From Massilia agilis (GTDB lineage Bacteria; Pseudomonadota; Gammaproteobacteria; Burkholderiales; Burkholderiaceae_D), in NCBI RefSeq assembly GCF_024756255.1, contig NZ_JANUHB010000001.1:1116001-1180000 (forward strand): a stretch of 64,000 nucleotides of DNA, given 5' to 3'. The notes under the pieces are model-generated. The model saw only the letters and a list, made by a program, of their open reading frames with translations, did not search any database and was not told the origin of the DNA. The position numbers and the translations under genes were made by a program. Positions 55,299-63,695 of this stretch are shown here, in pieces (positions within the stretch are counted from its first letter, which is position 1; every line of letters starts with the position of its first letter).

Positions 55299-55964
55299 TT
55301 AGGATTGCCCCGAGCCCGAGCCATCGCCAGCGCCAGAGCCAGACGAGTTATTGGTTTGACTGGCCGAACCCGAAGTCGAGTTAGAACCGCTCTGCGTCGT
55401 CGCAGGCTGCGGCCTCATAGCCGCCGCACCACCAAAGCTTCGCTGAAGAGCATGAGCATCGTTGAGGCTCTTGCGAATAGCTGTGACGTCGTTAAAACTC
55501 TCGTTTGCCGGGTTGAGGCCCGACAGTTGATGCTCTTGCTTTTGGTCTGCCATTGTCTTCTTTCCTTTGTCAAAAGTTTGTACTGCCGCCGAAACACCGA
55601 TAATGACCGTCAGGACGGCGGCTATACCGAACATGATCATTGCTGCCGCGTCTAGGACTGTTAGTAGGGGGTCGGCTTCTTGCTGGCCCCTCACTACTGC
55701 CGTCAGATAAACTTTGTTTCGTCGGAAGACCACCAGAAGAACGCAAAGGCAGAGCAAGAAGAACAGGATCGCAGCAACGTACAGATGCAGAACCGCATTT
55801 GAGCTAACACCCACTGCGGTCATCAGACCTATAAGCAGGCCAATCCCGCCTGCCGATAACGTGAACAGGCTCTTGTCATATTCAAGGGCCGTTGAATACC
55901 ACGCAGCAACCGTCGCCGCGTAGAACTCTACGTCCATCTGTTGTTTCAGTTCCTCATCGGTCAT
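55299..55964 (-). CDS. Membrane protein with Gly/Ser-rich tail, 221 aa (island)
   Basis: A 221-residue protein with about three membrane helices (SLFTLSAGGIGLLIGLMTAVG, LHLYVAAILFFLLCLCVLLVV, and AAMIMFGIAAVLTVIIGVSAAV) and a hydrophilic C-terminal tail ending in a Ser/Gly/Asn-rich low-complexity run (NSTSGSASQTNNSSGSGAGDG). The family is unknown to me. ATG 55964 (MTDEELKQQMDVEF) is preferred; an upstream ATG at 55988 is weaker. Its helices and tail could suit a membrane sensor or an immunity-type protein, but nothing decides. Confidence 0.6.
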   Translation of the reverse strand: MTDEELKQQMDVEFYAATVAAWYSTALEYDKSLFTLSAGGIGLLIGLMTAVGVSSNAVLHLYVAAILFFLLCLCVLLVVFRRNKVYLTAVVRGQQEADPLLTVLDAAAMIMFGIAAVLTVIIGVSAAVQTFDKGKKTMADQKQEHQLSGLNPANESFNDVTAIRKSLNDAHALQRSFGGAAAMRPQPATTQSGSNSTSGSASQTNNSSGSGAGDGSGSGQS

Positions 55965-56341
55965 ACAGGCACAGCTTCCCCTAAGCAACCTAAGCTATTT
56001 ACTCAACTTTTCCATTGTACATCTAATTACAAAGCTGAAAGCATCCCCCAATGAGCAGCGTCTTGGGCTCAGTATTTCATGGCAGTGGCGCTGGTCATGC
56101 CTGACCCGGCCCAGCTGTTAGCCGCCCGCTCCCGCTCCCGCTACGATATGACTGTAGATATATTTGCCGCAACTACAGCGGGCATCAAGCCAAGCCCTTG
56201 ATTCTGAAATTTTTTTAAGAAATTTCAACTTTCAGAAATGAGCCTTGATCTGCCTCGCCTGACGTGCTGACACCTGCCAACGCCGTCCCGGCTTCCCTGA
56301 GCAACAATACTCACCTAACACAACTTTCTCCGGAGAAAAGC
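55965..56341. promoter_or_regulatory. Divergent AT-rich region upstream of hcp with a hairpin
   Basis: 377 bases between the divergent 221-aa gene and hcp, with no supportable gene. It contains GC-rich CGCTCCCGCTCCCGC repeats (about 56125), and a perfect inverted repeat TGAAATTT-TTTTAAG-AAATTTCA at 56205-56227, enclosed by an outer TCTGAAA/TTTCAGA pair. The hairpin lies about 115 bases before the hcp start and could be an operator or an attenuator. Confidence 0.45.
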
Positions 56342-56836
56342 ATGGCAGTCGATGCATATTTGCAAATCGAGGGCATACGTGGCGAGTCGATGGACGACAA
56401 GCACAAGGACTGGATCGAATGTTTGGATGTGCACTTTGGCGTAGAGCAGCCGCGCAGTCCCGTGGTTTCGACCAGCGGCGGCCATACGTCCGCTCGGGCT
56501 GACTTCGATGAGATCATGGTGGCTAAACTCGCCGACCTGTCCACCCCGCTCTTGCTGCAACACTGTGCGATGGGCAAGACAATCCCAAAGGCCAAGTTCG
56601 AGTTCTTCCGTGCTGACGGTAACGGCGAACGGGTCAAGTATTTCGAAATGGTGCTGGAAAACGTGCTGATCGGTTCCGTCAAGCCGAGCCTTGTCCCTAC
56701 CGGCGGAATGCAAGAGCACTTGCGACTGAAGTTTGCCAAAGTTACTTGGAAATACACGCAGCAAAAAATCGGCGGCGGCGCTGGCGGCAGCACCGCAGGC
56801 GGCTGGGACTTGTCCGCAAACAAGGTAGTTGCGTAG
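56342..56836 (+). CDS. hcp: Orphan Hcp-family type VI secretion tube protein
   Basis: A 164-residue Hcp protein: MAVDAYLQIEGIRGESMDDKH at the start, CLDVHFGVEQPR, TSARADFDEIMVAKLADLSTPLLLQHCAMGKTI and YFEMVLENVLIGSV, all typical. Hcp rings stack into the T6SS tube and carry small effectors in their lumen. The last 20 residues are a Gly/Ser-rich extension (GGGAGGSTAGGWDLSANKVVA). No other T6SS structural gene lies in the window, so it is an orphan or auxiliary module. GGAGA precedes ATG 56342. The next gene follows after 27 bases. Confidence 0.92.
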   Translation: MAVDAYLQIEGIRGESMDDKHKDWIECLDVHFGVEQPRSPVVSTSGGHTSARADFDEIMVAKLADLSTPLLLQHCAMGKTIPKAKFEFFRADGNGERVKYFEMVLENVLIGSVKPSLVPTGGMQEHLRLKFAKVTWKYTQQKIGGGAGGSTAGGWDLSANKVVA

Positions 56837-56863
56837 CGTTCGGTTCAACTTGGAGATTGGCGA

Positions 56864-57292
56864 ATGTCAGACTTCTACAAGTATTTTAAGGAAAACATGG
56901 AGGCTCTCGGACTTAACCCACCACCAGAAAGTCTTTTTGGAACGCAGCAGCTTGCGCTTGGGACAATAAGCACCATGCTTACCTATGTCGACAAGTTCGG
57001 GACGAAAGTGACTGTACTGGAGATGGCATTTGCGGGCACGAGATTGGAACAACTGGCTACGGTGGGTGCCGTGGGTGCCGCCTACTATGCGGGGGCCGCC
57101 ATCGGCAGTCTTGCGGTTGCGACAGGCCGGACAATAAGTGGGGGAACTTCGCTAGGGGATGTTCTTTTTGAGGCTTCCAAGCGGGGCCTTGGGCGCCCTT
57201 GGCTGACGTCGCTTTTCCATCGAATGCCGGGCATCTACGACCCAAGAGTATCAGGGCGGAAATACTACAAGCACTACGGGTACATCAAATGA
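56864..57292 (+). CDS. Hcp-linked hydrophobic protein, candidate T6SS effector
   Basis: A 142-residue protein encoded directly after hcp. It has a helical N-terminus (SDFYKYFKENMEALGLNPP) and a Gly/Ala-rich hydrophobic stretch at about residues 64-88 (LATVGAVGAAYYAGAAIGSL) that could insert into a membrane. The C-terminus is basic and aromatic (GRKYYKHYGYIK). No signal peptide. Position after Hcp and before a tiny membrane protein suits a pore-forming effector loaded in Hcp, but this is inference; Hcp chaperoning or an accessory role is possible. Confidence 0.65.
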   Translation: MSDFYKYFKENMEALGLNPPPESLFGTQQLALGTISTMLTYVDKFGTKVTVLEMAFAGTRLEQLATVGAVGAAYYAGAAIGSLAVATGRTISGGTSLGDVLFEASKRGLGRPWLTSLFHRMPGIYDPRVSGRKYYKHYGYIK

Positions 57293-57465
57293 AAGACTCG
57301 CTAATGCTGCTCGCGACTGGTATCGGATGCTCGTTGGCCGCTTGGGCGTTCTGGCACTACGTCGGGAACGATGCGTGGGGCACGCTACTTACAATCACTC
57401 TTGTTGGCGTCGTCGCAGATAACGCCCGGCTTCGCCGTCAGTTGCGTGAACTGCGCGGCCAGTAG
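57289..57465 (+). CDS. 58-aa membrane protein, candidate immunity protein
   Basis: A 58-residue protein starting MKDSLMLLATGIGCSLAAWA, with two short hydrophobic segments (about residues 4-25 and 31-45) and a charged tail (NARLRRQLRELRGQ). Its ATG overlaps the preceding stop as ATGA, so it is translated with the Hcp-linked protein. A small inner-membrane protein coupled to a membrane-active candidate toxin is the layout of an immunity protein. Its end overlaps the convergent HExxH gene by 28 bases. Confidence 0.65.
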   Translation: MKDSLMLLATGIGCSLAAWAFWHYVGNDAWGTLLTITLVGVVADNARLRRQLRELRGQ

Positions 57466-58034
57466 TCGGCCGACCTTGTTAGGCGCTTTAGGTGCAGCAG
57501 GCAACGGCCACTATCGCGGGGCAGATTCCCTACGCTGGCCGGATCCGCAAGGAAGTCAGCCAATACTTCTTGATACAGCGGCAGGCTGTCGCGGTAACGC
57601 TGCTGGCTCAAAGTCTCCGGCCTGCCCATATGCTTGAGCATGAAGTAGTCAGCCAGCAGCTCGCCCTGCGCCTCCATGTTGAAGTCGGCGAACGCCTTAC
57701 CCGGTGCCAGATCGTAGTCGTATGAGAGCCCGACTCGCACCGCCCCTCGCAGACGAACTGCGTACCCTAATTGATGTTGCCACACATGAGCCATTTCGTG
57801 AATGAACCAATGCACCGCAGGTGGATCGCCACGGGTGTAATCGGGTAGAAAGCATGAACGGTGAAAGTACATGCTGCCGTTCGGCGTCATGCAGCAATTC
57901 TTCGGCTGCACCAGCGGCAGGTAACGGCGGGCATGAATCCGCACACGTTGATAGTCGATTGATTTGCCAAACACCAACGCCGCCATCACCATTTCGGCCG
58001 GGGTCAGGGGGCGGGAACGGTAAAGCCGGATCAT
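57438..58034 (-). CDS. HExxH metallopeptidase of the Vgr-related type (T6SS-linked)
   Basis: A 198-residue protein with a zinc-protease motif HEMAHVWQHQ at about residues 79-88, preceded by LTPAEMVMAALVFGKSIDYQRVRI and NGSMYFHRSCFLPDY. This arrangement is known in 'Vgr-related' proteins next to VgrG and Hcp genes, so it may be a secreted effector or accessory of the module. No signal peptide. ATG 58034 overlaps the stop of the truncated copy upstream as ATGA. The GC content is lower than the truncated copy's, consistent with a recent arrival. Confidence 0.75.
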   Translation of the reverse strand: MIRLYRSRPLTPAEMVMAALVFGKSIDYQRVRIHARRYLPLVQPKNCCMTPNGSMYFHRSCFLPDYTRGDPPAVHWFIHEMAHVWQHQLGYAVRLRGAVRVGLSYDYDLAPGKAFADFNMEAQGELLADYFMLKHMGRPETLSQQRYRDSLPLYQEVLADFLADPASVGNLPRDSGRCLLHLKRLTRSADYWPRSSRN

Positions 58035-58306
58035 GCTGGGTCGTGTAATTTCCACCACAAATGCACCATCTCGTGCATGAACCAGTGCCTGGCCGGCAGG
58101 TCCGCCAGCGCGTAATCGGGCAGGTAGCACGAATGGTGGAAGTAGATGCTGCCGTTGGGCGTCATGGCGCAGTTGCGCGGCTGCAGGCCGAACGGCAGAT
58201 AGGGACGGTTGTGCACACGCACCCGCGCGCAGTCGATGGCGTCGCCGAACAGCAGCGACACCATCGCGATTTCGCCAGGCGTCAAGCCCCGCGCGCGGCG
58301 CTGCAC
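58031..58306 (-). pseudogene. Truncated second copy of the HExxH protein, resident remnant
   Basis: A 91-residue frame whose residues 8-83 align with the start of the gene at 57438 ([56 protein letters not shown]) and then stops five codons after HEMVHLW at WKLHDPA. The C-terminal half is absent. It is high-GC like the core chromosome, and begins at GTG 58306, one base after the eda stop. The abrupt end at the start of the low-GC copy looks like a recombination junction. It may be translated but is probably not active. Confidence 0.7.
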
Positions 58307-58307
58307 G

Positions 58308-58940
58308 TTACGCGGCGCTCAGCGCGGCGGCGGCCTTGGCCAGGTCGGTGATCAGGCCCCAGTCGCCGGCCTTGATCGCATCCTTCGGCGTGAGCCACGA
58401 GCCGCCCACGCAGGCCACGTTCTTCAGCTTCAGGAACTGCGGCGCGGTGTCGATCGAGATGCCACCGGTCGGGCAGAAGGTCACGTCCGGCAGCGGGCCG
58501 GCGATGGCGCTGAGCATGCCCACGCCGCCTGCCGGCACGGCCGGGAACAGCTTGAGCTGGCGGAAGCCCGCTTCGCGCGCGGCCATCACTTCGGACGGGG
58601 TCATCACGCCCGGCAGCAGCGGCAGGCCGCTTTTCTTTGCCGCCTCGATCAGCGCCGGGGTCAGGCCCGGCGACACGCCGAACACGGCGCCGGCGTCACG
58701 CGCGGCGGCGAATTCCTCGGGCTGGGTCAGCGTGCCCACGCCCACGATCGCGCCTTCGACCTGGCTCATGGCGCGGATCGCGTCCAGGCCATGCGCGGTG
58801 CGCAGGGTCACCTCGAGCACGCGGATGCCGCCCGCCACCAGCGCGCGCGCCAGCGGCACCGCGGTGGCAGGGTCGTCGATCGCGATCACCGGGATCACGG
58901 TCGCCGAGCGCATGATGTCAAGCAGGTTCATGGTAGTCAT
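58308..58940 (-). CDS. eda: KDPG/KHG aldolase
   Basis: Eda splits 2-keto-3-deoxy-6-phosphogluconate into pyruvate and glyceraldehyde-3-phosphate, the last step of the Entner-Doudoroff pathway. The 210-residue protein has the normal length, with the catalytic lysine in KLFPA ([12 protein letters not shown]), the catalytic Glu in [15 protein letters not shown], and the glycine loop [13 protein letters not shown]. Its ATG overlaps the edd stop as ATGA. The truncated HExxH copy starts 1 base after its stop. Confidence 0.97.
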   Translation of the reverse strand: MTTMNLLDIMRSATVIPVIAIDDPATAVPLARALVAGGIRVLEVTLRTAHGLDAIRAMSQVEGAIVGVGTLTQPEEFAAARDAGAVFGVSPGLTPALIEAAKKSGLPLLPGVMTPSEVMAAREAGFRQLKLFPAVPAGGVGMLSAIAGPLPDVTFCPTGGISIDTAPQFLKLKNVACVGGSWLTPKDAIKAGDWGLITDLAKAAAALSAA

Positions 58941-60856
58941 TTGGAGGTCCTGAACAAAAAGTCTTCGTCTGAGCCGGGCATGATCTCGCCGCTGTCGGCC
59001 CCTTCATGCAGCGGCACGGTGGTGTCGATGGGCGACGGCAGCGGGAAGGTGCAGGCCCCCTGCTCGGCTTCGCTGACGGCCTGGCGGAACACGGTGAACA
59101 GTTCGCGCCCCATGCCGATGTGGCTGGAGCTCAGGTCGGCGCTGGCCTGCTTGCGCGCGGCCCAGACGTCTTCCGGCACCAGCGCTTCGAGCGTGCCGGC
59201 CGTGGCATCGACGCGGATGATATCACCATCGCGCACCAGTCCCAGCGGGCCGCCGGCGAGGATCTCGGGCGACACATGGATCGCCGCCGGGACCTTGCCC
59301 GAGGCACCGGACATGCGCCCGTCGGTGACCAGCGCCACATGGTGGCCGGCATCCTGCAGGTTCGACAGCGCGGGGGTGAGCGCGTGCAGCTCCGGCATGC
59401 CGTTGGCGCGCGGTCCCTGGAACCGGATCACGGCCACGAAATCGCGGTTGAGGTGGCCGGCCTTGTACGCGTGCATGAAGGCGTCCTGCGAATCGAAGGT
59501 CAGCGCCGGCGCTTCGACCACGTGGTACTCGGGCTTGACGGCCGAGATCTTCATCACCGCGCGGCCCAGGTTGCCCTGCACTAGCACCAGGCCGCCGTTG
59601 GCCTGGAACGGGTTCGAGGCCGGACGCAGCACGCTCTCGTCGCCGCTGTTCGCGGGCAGGTCGCGCCATACCACCTTGCCGTCTTCGCCCAGGAACGGCT
59701 CCCTGCAGTGCGCGCGCAGGCCGTGGCCGAGCACCGTGTTCACGTCCTCGTGCGCCAGGCCCGCGTCCAGCAGCTCGCGGATCACGAAGCCGGGACCGCC
59801 CGCGGCCTGGAAGTGGTTCACGTCGGCGTCGCCGTTCGGGTAGATGCGGGTCAGGAGCGGCACCACTTTCGACAGCGCGTCGAAGTCGTCCCAGTCGATC
59901 ACGATGCCGGCCGCGCGCGCGATCGCCACCAGGTGCAGCGTGTGGTTGGTCGAGCCGCCGGTCGCATGCAGCGCGACGATCGCGTTGACGATGCTCTTCT
60001 CGTCCACCACCTGCCCCACCGGCATGTAGTGGCCGCCCTGCTGAGAGATCTTCACCGCCTGCTGCGCGGCGGCCGCGGTGAGCGCATCGCGCAGCGGCGT
60101 GCCCGGCGTGATGAAGGCGGCGCCCGGCAGGTGCAGGCCCATCATCTCCATCAGCATCTGGTTGCTGTTGGCGGTGCCGTAGAAGGTGCAGGTACCCGAG
60201 CCGTGGTACGACTGCGACTCGCACTCGAGCAGCTCCTCGCGCGTGGCCTTGCCCTGCGCGTAGCGCTGGCGCACCGCAGCCTTTTCCTTGTTCGACAGGC
60301 CGGTAGTCATCGGCCCGCCCGGCACGAACACGGCCGGGATATGCCCGAAGTGCAGCGCGCCGATCAACAGGCCCGGCACGATCTTGTCGCAGATGCCCAG
60401 GTACAGGCCGGCGTCGAACATGTTGTGCGACATCGCCACCGCGGCTGCCATCGCGATGGTGTCGCGCGAGAACAGCGACAGCTCCATGCCCGGCTGGCCC
60501 TGCGTGACGCCGTCGCACATGGCCGGCACGCCGCCCGCGAACTGGGCCACGGCGCCGATCTCGCGCACCGCTTCCTTGATCACGCGCGGGAAGTATTCGA
60601 ACGGCTGGTGCGCCGACAGCATGTCGTTGTACGACGAGACGATTGCCACCGACGGCTGCTTCTGCTCGCGCAGCTTGAGCTTGTCGTTGGCCGGGAACGC
60701 GGCAAAGCCGTGGGCCAGGTTGGTGCACGACAGCGCACCGCGCTGCACGCCCTTCACGCGCGCTGCCTCCAGATGCGCCAGATAAGCACGCCGCGATGCG
60801 CGGCTGCGCTGGATGATACGCTGGGTGACCTGTTCGACTACTGGGTGCAGCGCCAT
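58937..60856 (-). CDS. edd: 6-Phosphogluconate dehydratase
   Basis: Edd is a [4Fe-4S] dehydratase (IlvD/Edd family) turning 6-phosphogluconate into KDPG. The 639-residue protein shows [26 protein letters not shown] with a cluster cysteine, [13 protein letters not shown] with a second, and [23 protein letters not shown]. The C-terminal part carries [19 protein letters not shown]. It forms an operon with eda (4-base overlap), divergent from pgi across a 306-base region with HexR-like sites. Confidence 0.97.
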   Translation of the reverse strand: MALHPVVEQVTQRIIQRSRASRRAYLAHLEAARVKGVQRGALSCTNLAHGFAAFPANDKLKLREQKQPSVAIVSSYNDMLSAHQPFEYFPRVIKEAVREIGAVAQFAGGVPAMCDGVTQGQPGMELSLFSRDTIAMAAAVAMSHNMFDAGLYLGICDKIVPGLLIGALHFGHIPAVFVPGGPMTTGLSNKEKAAVRQRYAQGKATREELLECESQSYHGSGTCTFYGTANSNQMLMEMMGLHLPGAAFITPGTPLRDALTAAAAQQAVKISQQGGHYMPVGQVVDEKSIVNAIVALHATGGSTNHTLHLVAIARAAGIVIDWDDFDALSKVVPLLTRIYPNGDADVNHFQAAGGPGFVIRELLDAGLAHEDVNTVLGHGLRAHCREPFLGEDGKVVWRDLPANSGDESVLRPASNPFQANGGLVLVQGNLGRAVMKISAVKPEYHVVEAPALTFDSQDAFMHAYKAGHLNRDFVAVIRFQGPRANGMPELHALTPALSNLQDAGHHVALVTDGRMSGASGKVPAAIHVSPEILAGGPLGLVRDGDIIRVDATAGTLEALVPEDVWAARKQASADLSSSHIGMGRELFTVFRQAVSEAEQGACTFPLPSPIDTTVPLHEGADSGEIMPGSDEDFLFRTSK

Positions 60857-60882
60857 GATGGGTTCCTTGAGTGTGGGATTAC

Positions 60883-60897
60883 TGAAATTTTACTACA
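60883..60897 (-). promoter_or_regulatory. HexR-like site before edd
   Basis: On the minus strand TGTAGTAAAATTTCA fits the HexR pattern TGTART-N3-AYTACA with two mismatches in the right half, 27 bases from the edd start. HexR represses Entner-Doudoroff genes until KDPG accumulates, so this fits its target. Confidence 0.5.
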
Positions 60898-60934
60898 CTT
60901 TTTTGCGAATATGGATTTTCAAACGCTGGCTGGA

Positions 60935-61041
60935 CGCGTGGGCAGGAGACCTGCCCACCCTACCGTCAAGCAGCTGCCGGCGATACTTGCGACGGGCGCG
61001 CAGAGCTATCGCGTAGGGTGGGCAGCTGCGCTGCCCACGCG
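60935..61041. repeat. Family B palindromic repeat, arms in reversed order
   Basis: CGCGTGGGCAGGAGACCTGC then CCACCCTAC (60935-60963) is followed by GTAGGGTGGGCAGCTGCGCT then GCCCACGCG (61013-61041). The units are inverted with the GTAGGG ends facing inward, opposite to all other family B pairs in the window. It lies in the divergent edd/pgi promoter region, between the two HexR-like sites. Confidence 0.85.
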
Positions 61042-61088
61042 TTCAGGCAACGCAAGCCAGACCGCAATACAGGCATGCACGAACAAAG

Positions 61089-61103
61089 TGTAGTGAATTT
61101 ACG
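61089..61103 (+). promoter_or_regulatory. HexR-like site before pgi
   Basis: TGTAGTGAATTTACG fits the HexR pattern with two mismatches (AYTACA reads TTTACG), about 60 bases before the pgi start. Together with the site at 60883 it would co-regulate glucose-6-phosphate isomerase and the Entner-Doudoroff operon. Confidence 0.45.
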
Positions 61104-61162
61104 CGCAATTCCTGTATGATTCGCTAATCTGCACTTCATGACAACATATTTTTGCCAACGCC

Positions 61163-62800
61163 ATGTCCGAGCCTTCCCTGACCAGCAGCGCCAGCTTCCA
61201 GGCCCTCGAAACCCACGCCATCGAAGCTGAAGACTGGCAGATGGGCAGCCTGTTCGCTGCCGATCCGCAGCGCTTCGAACGCATGTCGCTGGAGGCCGCC
61301 GGCCTGTTCCTAGACTATTCAAAAAATCGGGTGGACGGGCGCACGCTTGAACTGCTGGTCGGGCTGGCGCGCGAGCGCGGCGTGGAGCAGCGCCGCGACG
61401 CCATGTTCGCCGGCGAAAAGATCAACAACACCGAAAACCGCGCGGTGCTGCACACTGCGCTGCGCGCGCCGCGCGACGCGAAGCTGGTCGTGGACGGCCA
61501 GGACGTGATCGCCGACGTGCACGCGGTGCTCGACCGGATCAAGGCCTTCACCAACGCCGTGCGCGGCGGCGAATGGCTCGGCCACACCGGCAAGCCGATC
61601 ACCGACGTGGTCAACATCGGCATCGGCGGCTCGGACCTGGGGCCCAAGATGGCATGCCTTGCACTGCGCCCGTTCGCCCATCCGCGCCTGGCCATGCACT
61701 TCGTCTCCAACGTGGACGGGCATGACATCGACGCCGCACTCGAGAAGCTGGCCCCGGAAACCACGCTGTTCATCGTCGCGTCCAAGACCTTCACCACCGC
61801 CGAGACCATGATGAACGCGCAGACCGCGCGCCGCTGGTTCGTCGAGCGCGCACCGGAAAGCGCGCTGCCGCGCCACTTCGTCGCCGTCTCGACCAATACC
61901 GAGGCCGTGAAAGCGTTCGGCATCGACCCGGCCAACATGTTCCCGTTCTGGGACTGGGTGGGCGGGCGCTACTCGGTGTGGTCGGCGATCGGCCTGCCGG
62001 TCGCGCTGTGCGTGGGCTTTGGCTACTTCAGCGACTTCCTGGCCGGCGCGCACGCGATGGACGAGCACTTTCGCAGCGCCCCGCTCGAAGAGAACATGCC
62101 GGTGCTGCTTGGCCTGATCGGTTTCTGGAATCGCCAGTTCCTCGGCTGCCCGTCGGTCACCATTGCGCCCTACCACCAGGACCTGGCGCGTTTTCCGGCC
62201 TACCTGCAGCAGCTTGAGATGGAGAGCAACGGCAAGCGCGTCACGCGCGATGGCGAGCCGGTGGACACGCCGACCTGCCCGGCGATCTGGGGCGAGCCCG
62301 GCACCAACGGCCAGCACGCCTATTTCCAGATGCTGCACCAGGGAACGGACGTGACGCCGATCGACTTCATCGCCGCGCTCTCCCCGTCGCACGAACTGCA
62401 CCATCACCACACTGCCCTGCTGGCCAACTGCTTTGCCCAGTCCGAAGCCTTCATGAAGGGAAAAACGCCGGACGAGGTGCGCCGCGACCTGCAAGGCCTG
62501 CCGCTGGCCGAGATCGAACGGCTGGTGCCGCACAAGACCTTTCCCGGCAACCGGCCCAGCAACACGATCCTGATGGAGTACCTGAATCCAGCCTCGCTCG
62601 GCGCACTGATCGCGCTGTACGAGCACAAGACTTTTGTGCAGGGCGTGCTGTGGGGCGTGAACAGTTTCGACCAGTGGGGCGTCGAGCTGGGCAAGGTGCT
62701 GGCCAAGAAAATCGAGGCCGAGCTGGCGGGCGAACCGCAGCCGGCGCTGCACGACAGCTCGACCAATGGCCTGATCGCGCGCGCCCGCGCCGCCATCTGA
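61163..62800 (+). CDS. pgi: Glucose-6-phosphate isomerase
   Basis: Pgi interconverts glucose-6-phosphate and fructose-6-phosphate. The 545-residue protein has the family signatures [64 protein letters not shown] and [12 protein letters not shown] with the catalytic Glu and His in conserved regions. The start [15 protein letters not shown] is natural; no Shine-Dalgarno stands out. It is followed 10 bases later by an SMP-30-type gene, and is divergent from edd-eda. Confidence 0.98.
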   Translation: MSEPSLTSSASFQALETHAIEAEDWQMGSLFAADPQRFERMSLEAAGLFLDYSKNRVDGRTLELLVGLARERGVEQRRDAMFAGEKINNTENRAVLHTALRAPRDAKLVVDGQDVIADVHAVLDRIKAFTNAVRGGEWLGHTGKPITDVVNIGIGGSDLGPKMACLALRPFAHPRLAMHFVSNVDGHDIDAALEKLAPETTLFIVASKTFTTAETMMNAQTARRWFVERAPESALPRHFVAVSTNTEAVKAFGIDPANMFPFWDWVGGRYSVWSAIGLPVALCVGFGYFSDFLAGAHAMDEHFRSAPLEENMPVLLGLIGFWNRQFLGCPSVTIAPYHQDLARFPAYLQQLEMESNGKRVTRDGEPVDTPTCPAIWGEPGTNGQHAYFQMLHQGTDVTPIDFIAALSPSHELHHHHTALLANCFAQSEAFMKGKTPDEVRRDLQGLPLAEIERLVPHKTFPGNRPSNTILMEYLNPASLGALIALYEHKTFVQGVLWGVNSFDQWGVELGKVLAKKIEAELAGEPQPALHDSSTNGLIARARAAI

Positions 62801-62810
62801 GGAGGCGCGC

Positions 62811-63695
62811 ATGGACGATATCCGCGTCGCGTTCGACCAGCCGATGCAGGTGGGCGAGTGCCCGCTGTGGCACCACGGCGAAAGCAGGCTGTATTGGGTC
62901 GACATCGACGGCCGCGCGGTGCACCGGCTCGATCCGGCCAGCGGTGCGCACATGTCGTGGAAGATGGACAGCGAACCGTCGGCGCTTGCGATCCATGAGC
63001 GCGGAGGGCTGGTTGTCGCGCTGCGTGCGGGCCTGGTCCACCTGGATTCCGTAAGCGGCGCGGTCACGCCAATCGCGCCCGCCCCTTACGAGACGGCGAA
63101 GATGCGCTTTAACGATGGCCGGGTCGATCCCGCAGGCCGGTTCTGGATCGGCGGACGCGACGAACAAGGCGAAGCCGCCGCCATGTACGTGCTCGAACGC
63201 GGGCGCTTGCGCCAGCAGTGGCCCGGCACGATGAAGAATTCGAACGGGCTGGGTTTCTCGCCCGATGGCCGCCACATGTACCACACCGACACCGCGACGC
63301 ACCGCATCGATCGCTACGATTTCGATCCGGCCACAGGCATCGCGTCCAACAAGCAGGTATTCCACCAGTTCGCCACCAACAAGGGCGCGCCGGACTACGG
63401 CGGACGCCCGGACGGCGCGGCGGTGGACAGCGAAGGCAACTACTGGTGCGCCATGTTCGAAGGCGCCCGCGTACTGTGCTTCGCCCCCGGCGGCAAGCTG
63501 CTGCGCGAAGTGAAGCTGCCGCTGCGCTGCCCGACCATGATCGCATTCGGCGGTGGTGACCTGAAGACGCTCTACATCACCAGCGCCAGCCATCATCGGC
63601 CGGCCGAAGAACGTGCACAGTACCCGCTGACCGGCCGCCTGCTCGCGCTGCGCGTGGACGTTCCCGGCAAAGCTGAACCGGCCTACCTGCCCTGA
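62811..63695 (+). CDS. SMP-30/gluconolactonase family protein
   Basis: A 294-residue six-bladed beta-propeller of the SMP-30/gluconolactonase/LRE family, with metal ligands fitting MQVGECPLWHHGESRLYWVDIDG (Glu), NSNGLGFSPDGRHMYHTDTATH (Asn) and GGRPDGAAVDSEGNYWCAMF (Asp). It probably hydrolyses a sugar lactone such as gluconolactone, fitting the Entner-Doudoroff context. The ATG 62811 has a GGAGG site. It follows pgi in the same transcript. Confidence 0.93.
   Translation: MDDIRVAFDQPMQVGECPLWHHGESRLYWVDIDGRAVHRLDPASGAHMSWKMDSEPSALAIHERGGLVVALRAGLVHLDSVSGAVTPIAPAPYETAKMRFNDGRVDPAGRFWIGGRDEQGEAAAMYVLERGRLRQQWPGTMKNSNGLGFSPDGRHMYHTDTATHRIDRYDFDPATGIASNKQVFHQFATNKGAPDYGGRPDGAAVDSEGNYWCAMFEGARVLCFAPGGKLLREVKLPLRCPTMIAFGGGDLKTLYITSASHHRPAEERAQYPLTGRLLALRVDVPGKAEPAYLP

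Noticed and set aside
56205-56227. T-rich hairpin upstream of hcp as a Rho-independent terminator
   Set aside because: The stem is AT-only and has no gene ending just before it on the plus strand; it is better kept as a possible operator or attenuator.
54880-57480. Heptamers GTTAGGT (54887) and GTTAGGC (57474) suggested integron cassettes with attC sites
   Set aside because: No paired inverse-core sites (RYYYAAC) or folded attC arms accompany them, there is no integrase, and the genes do not lie in one direction.
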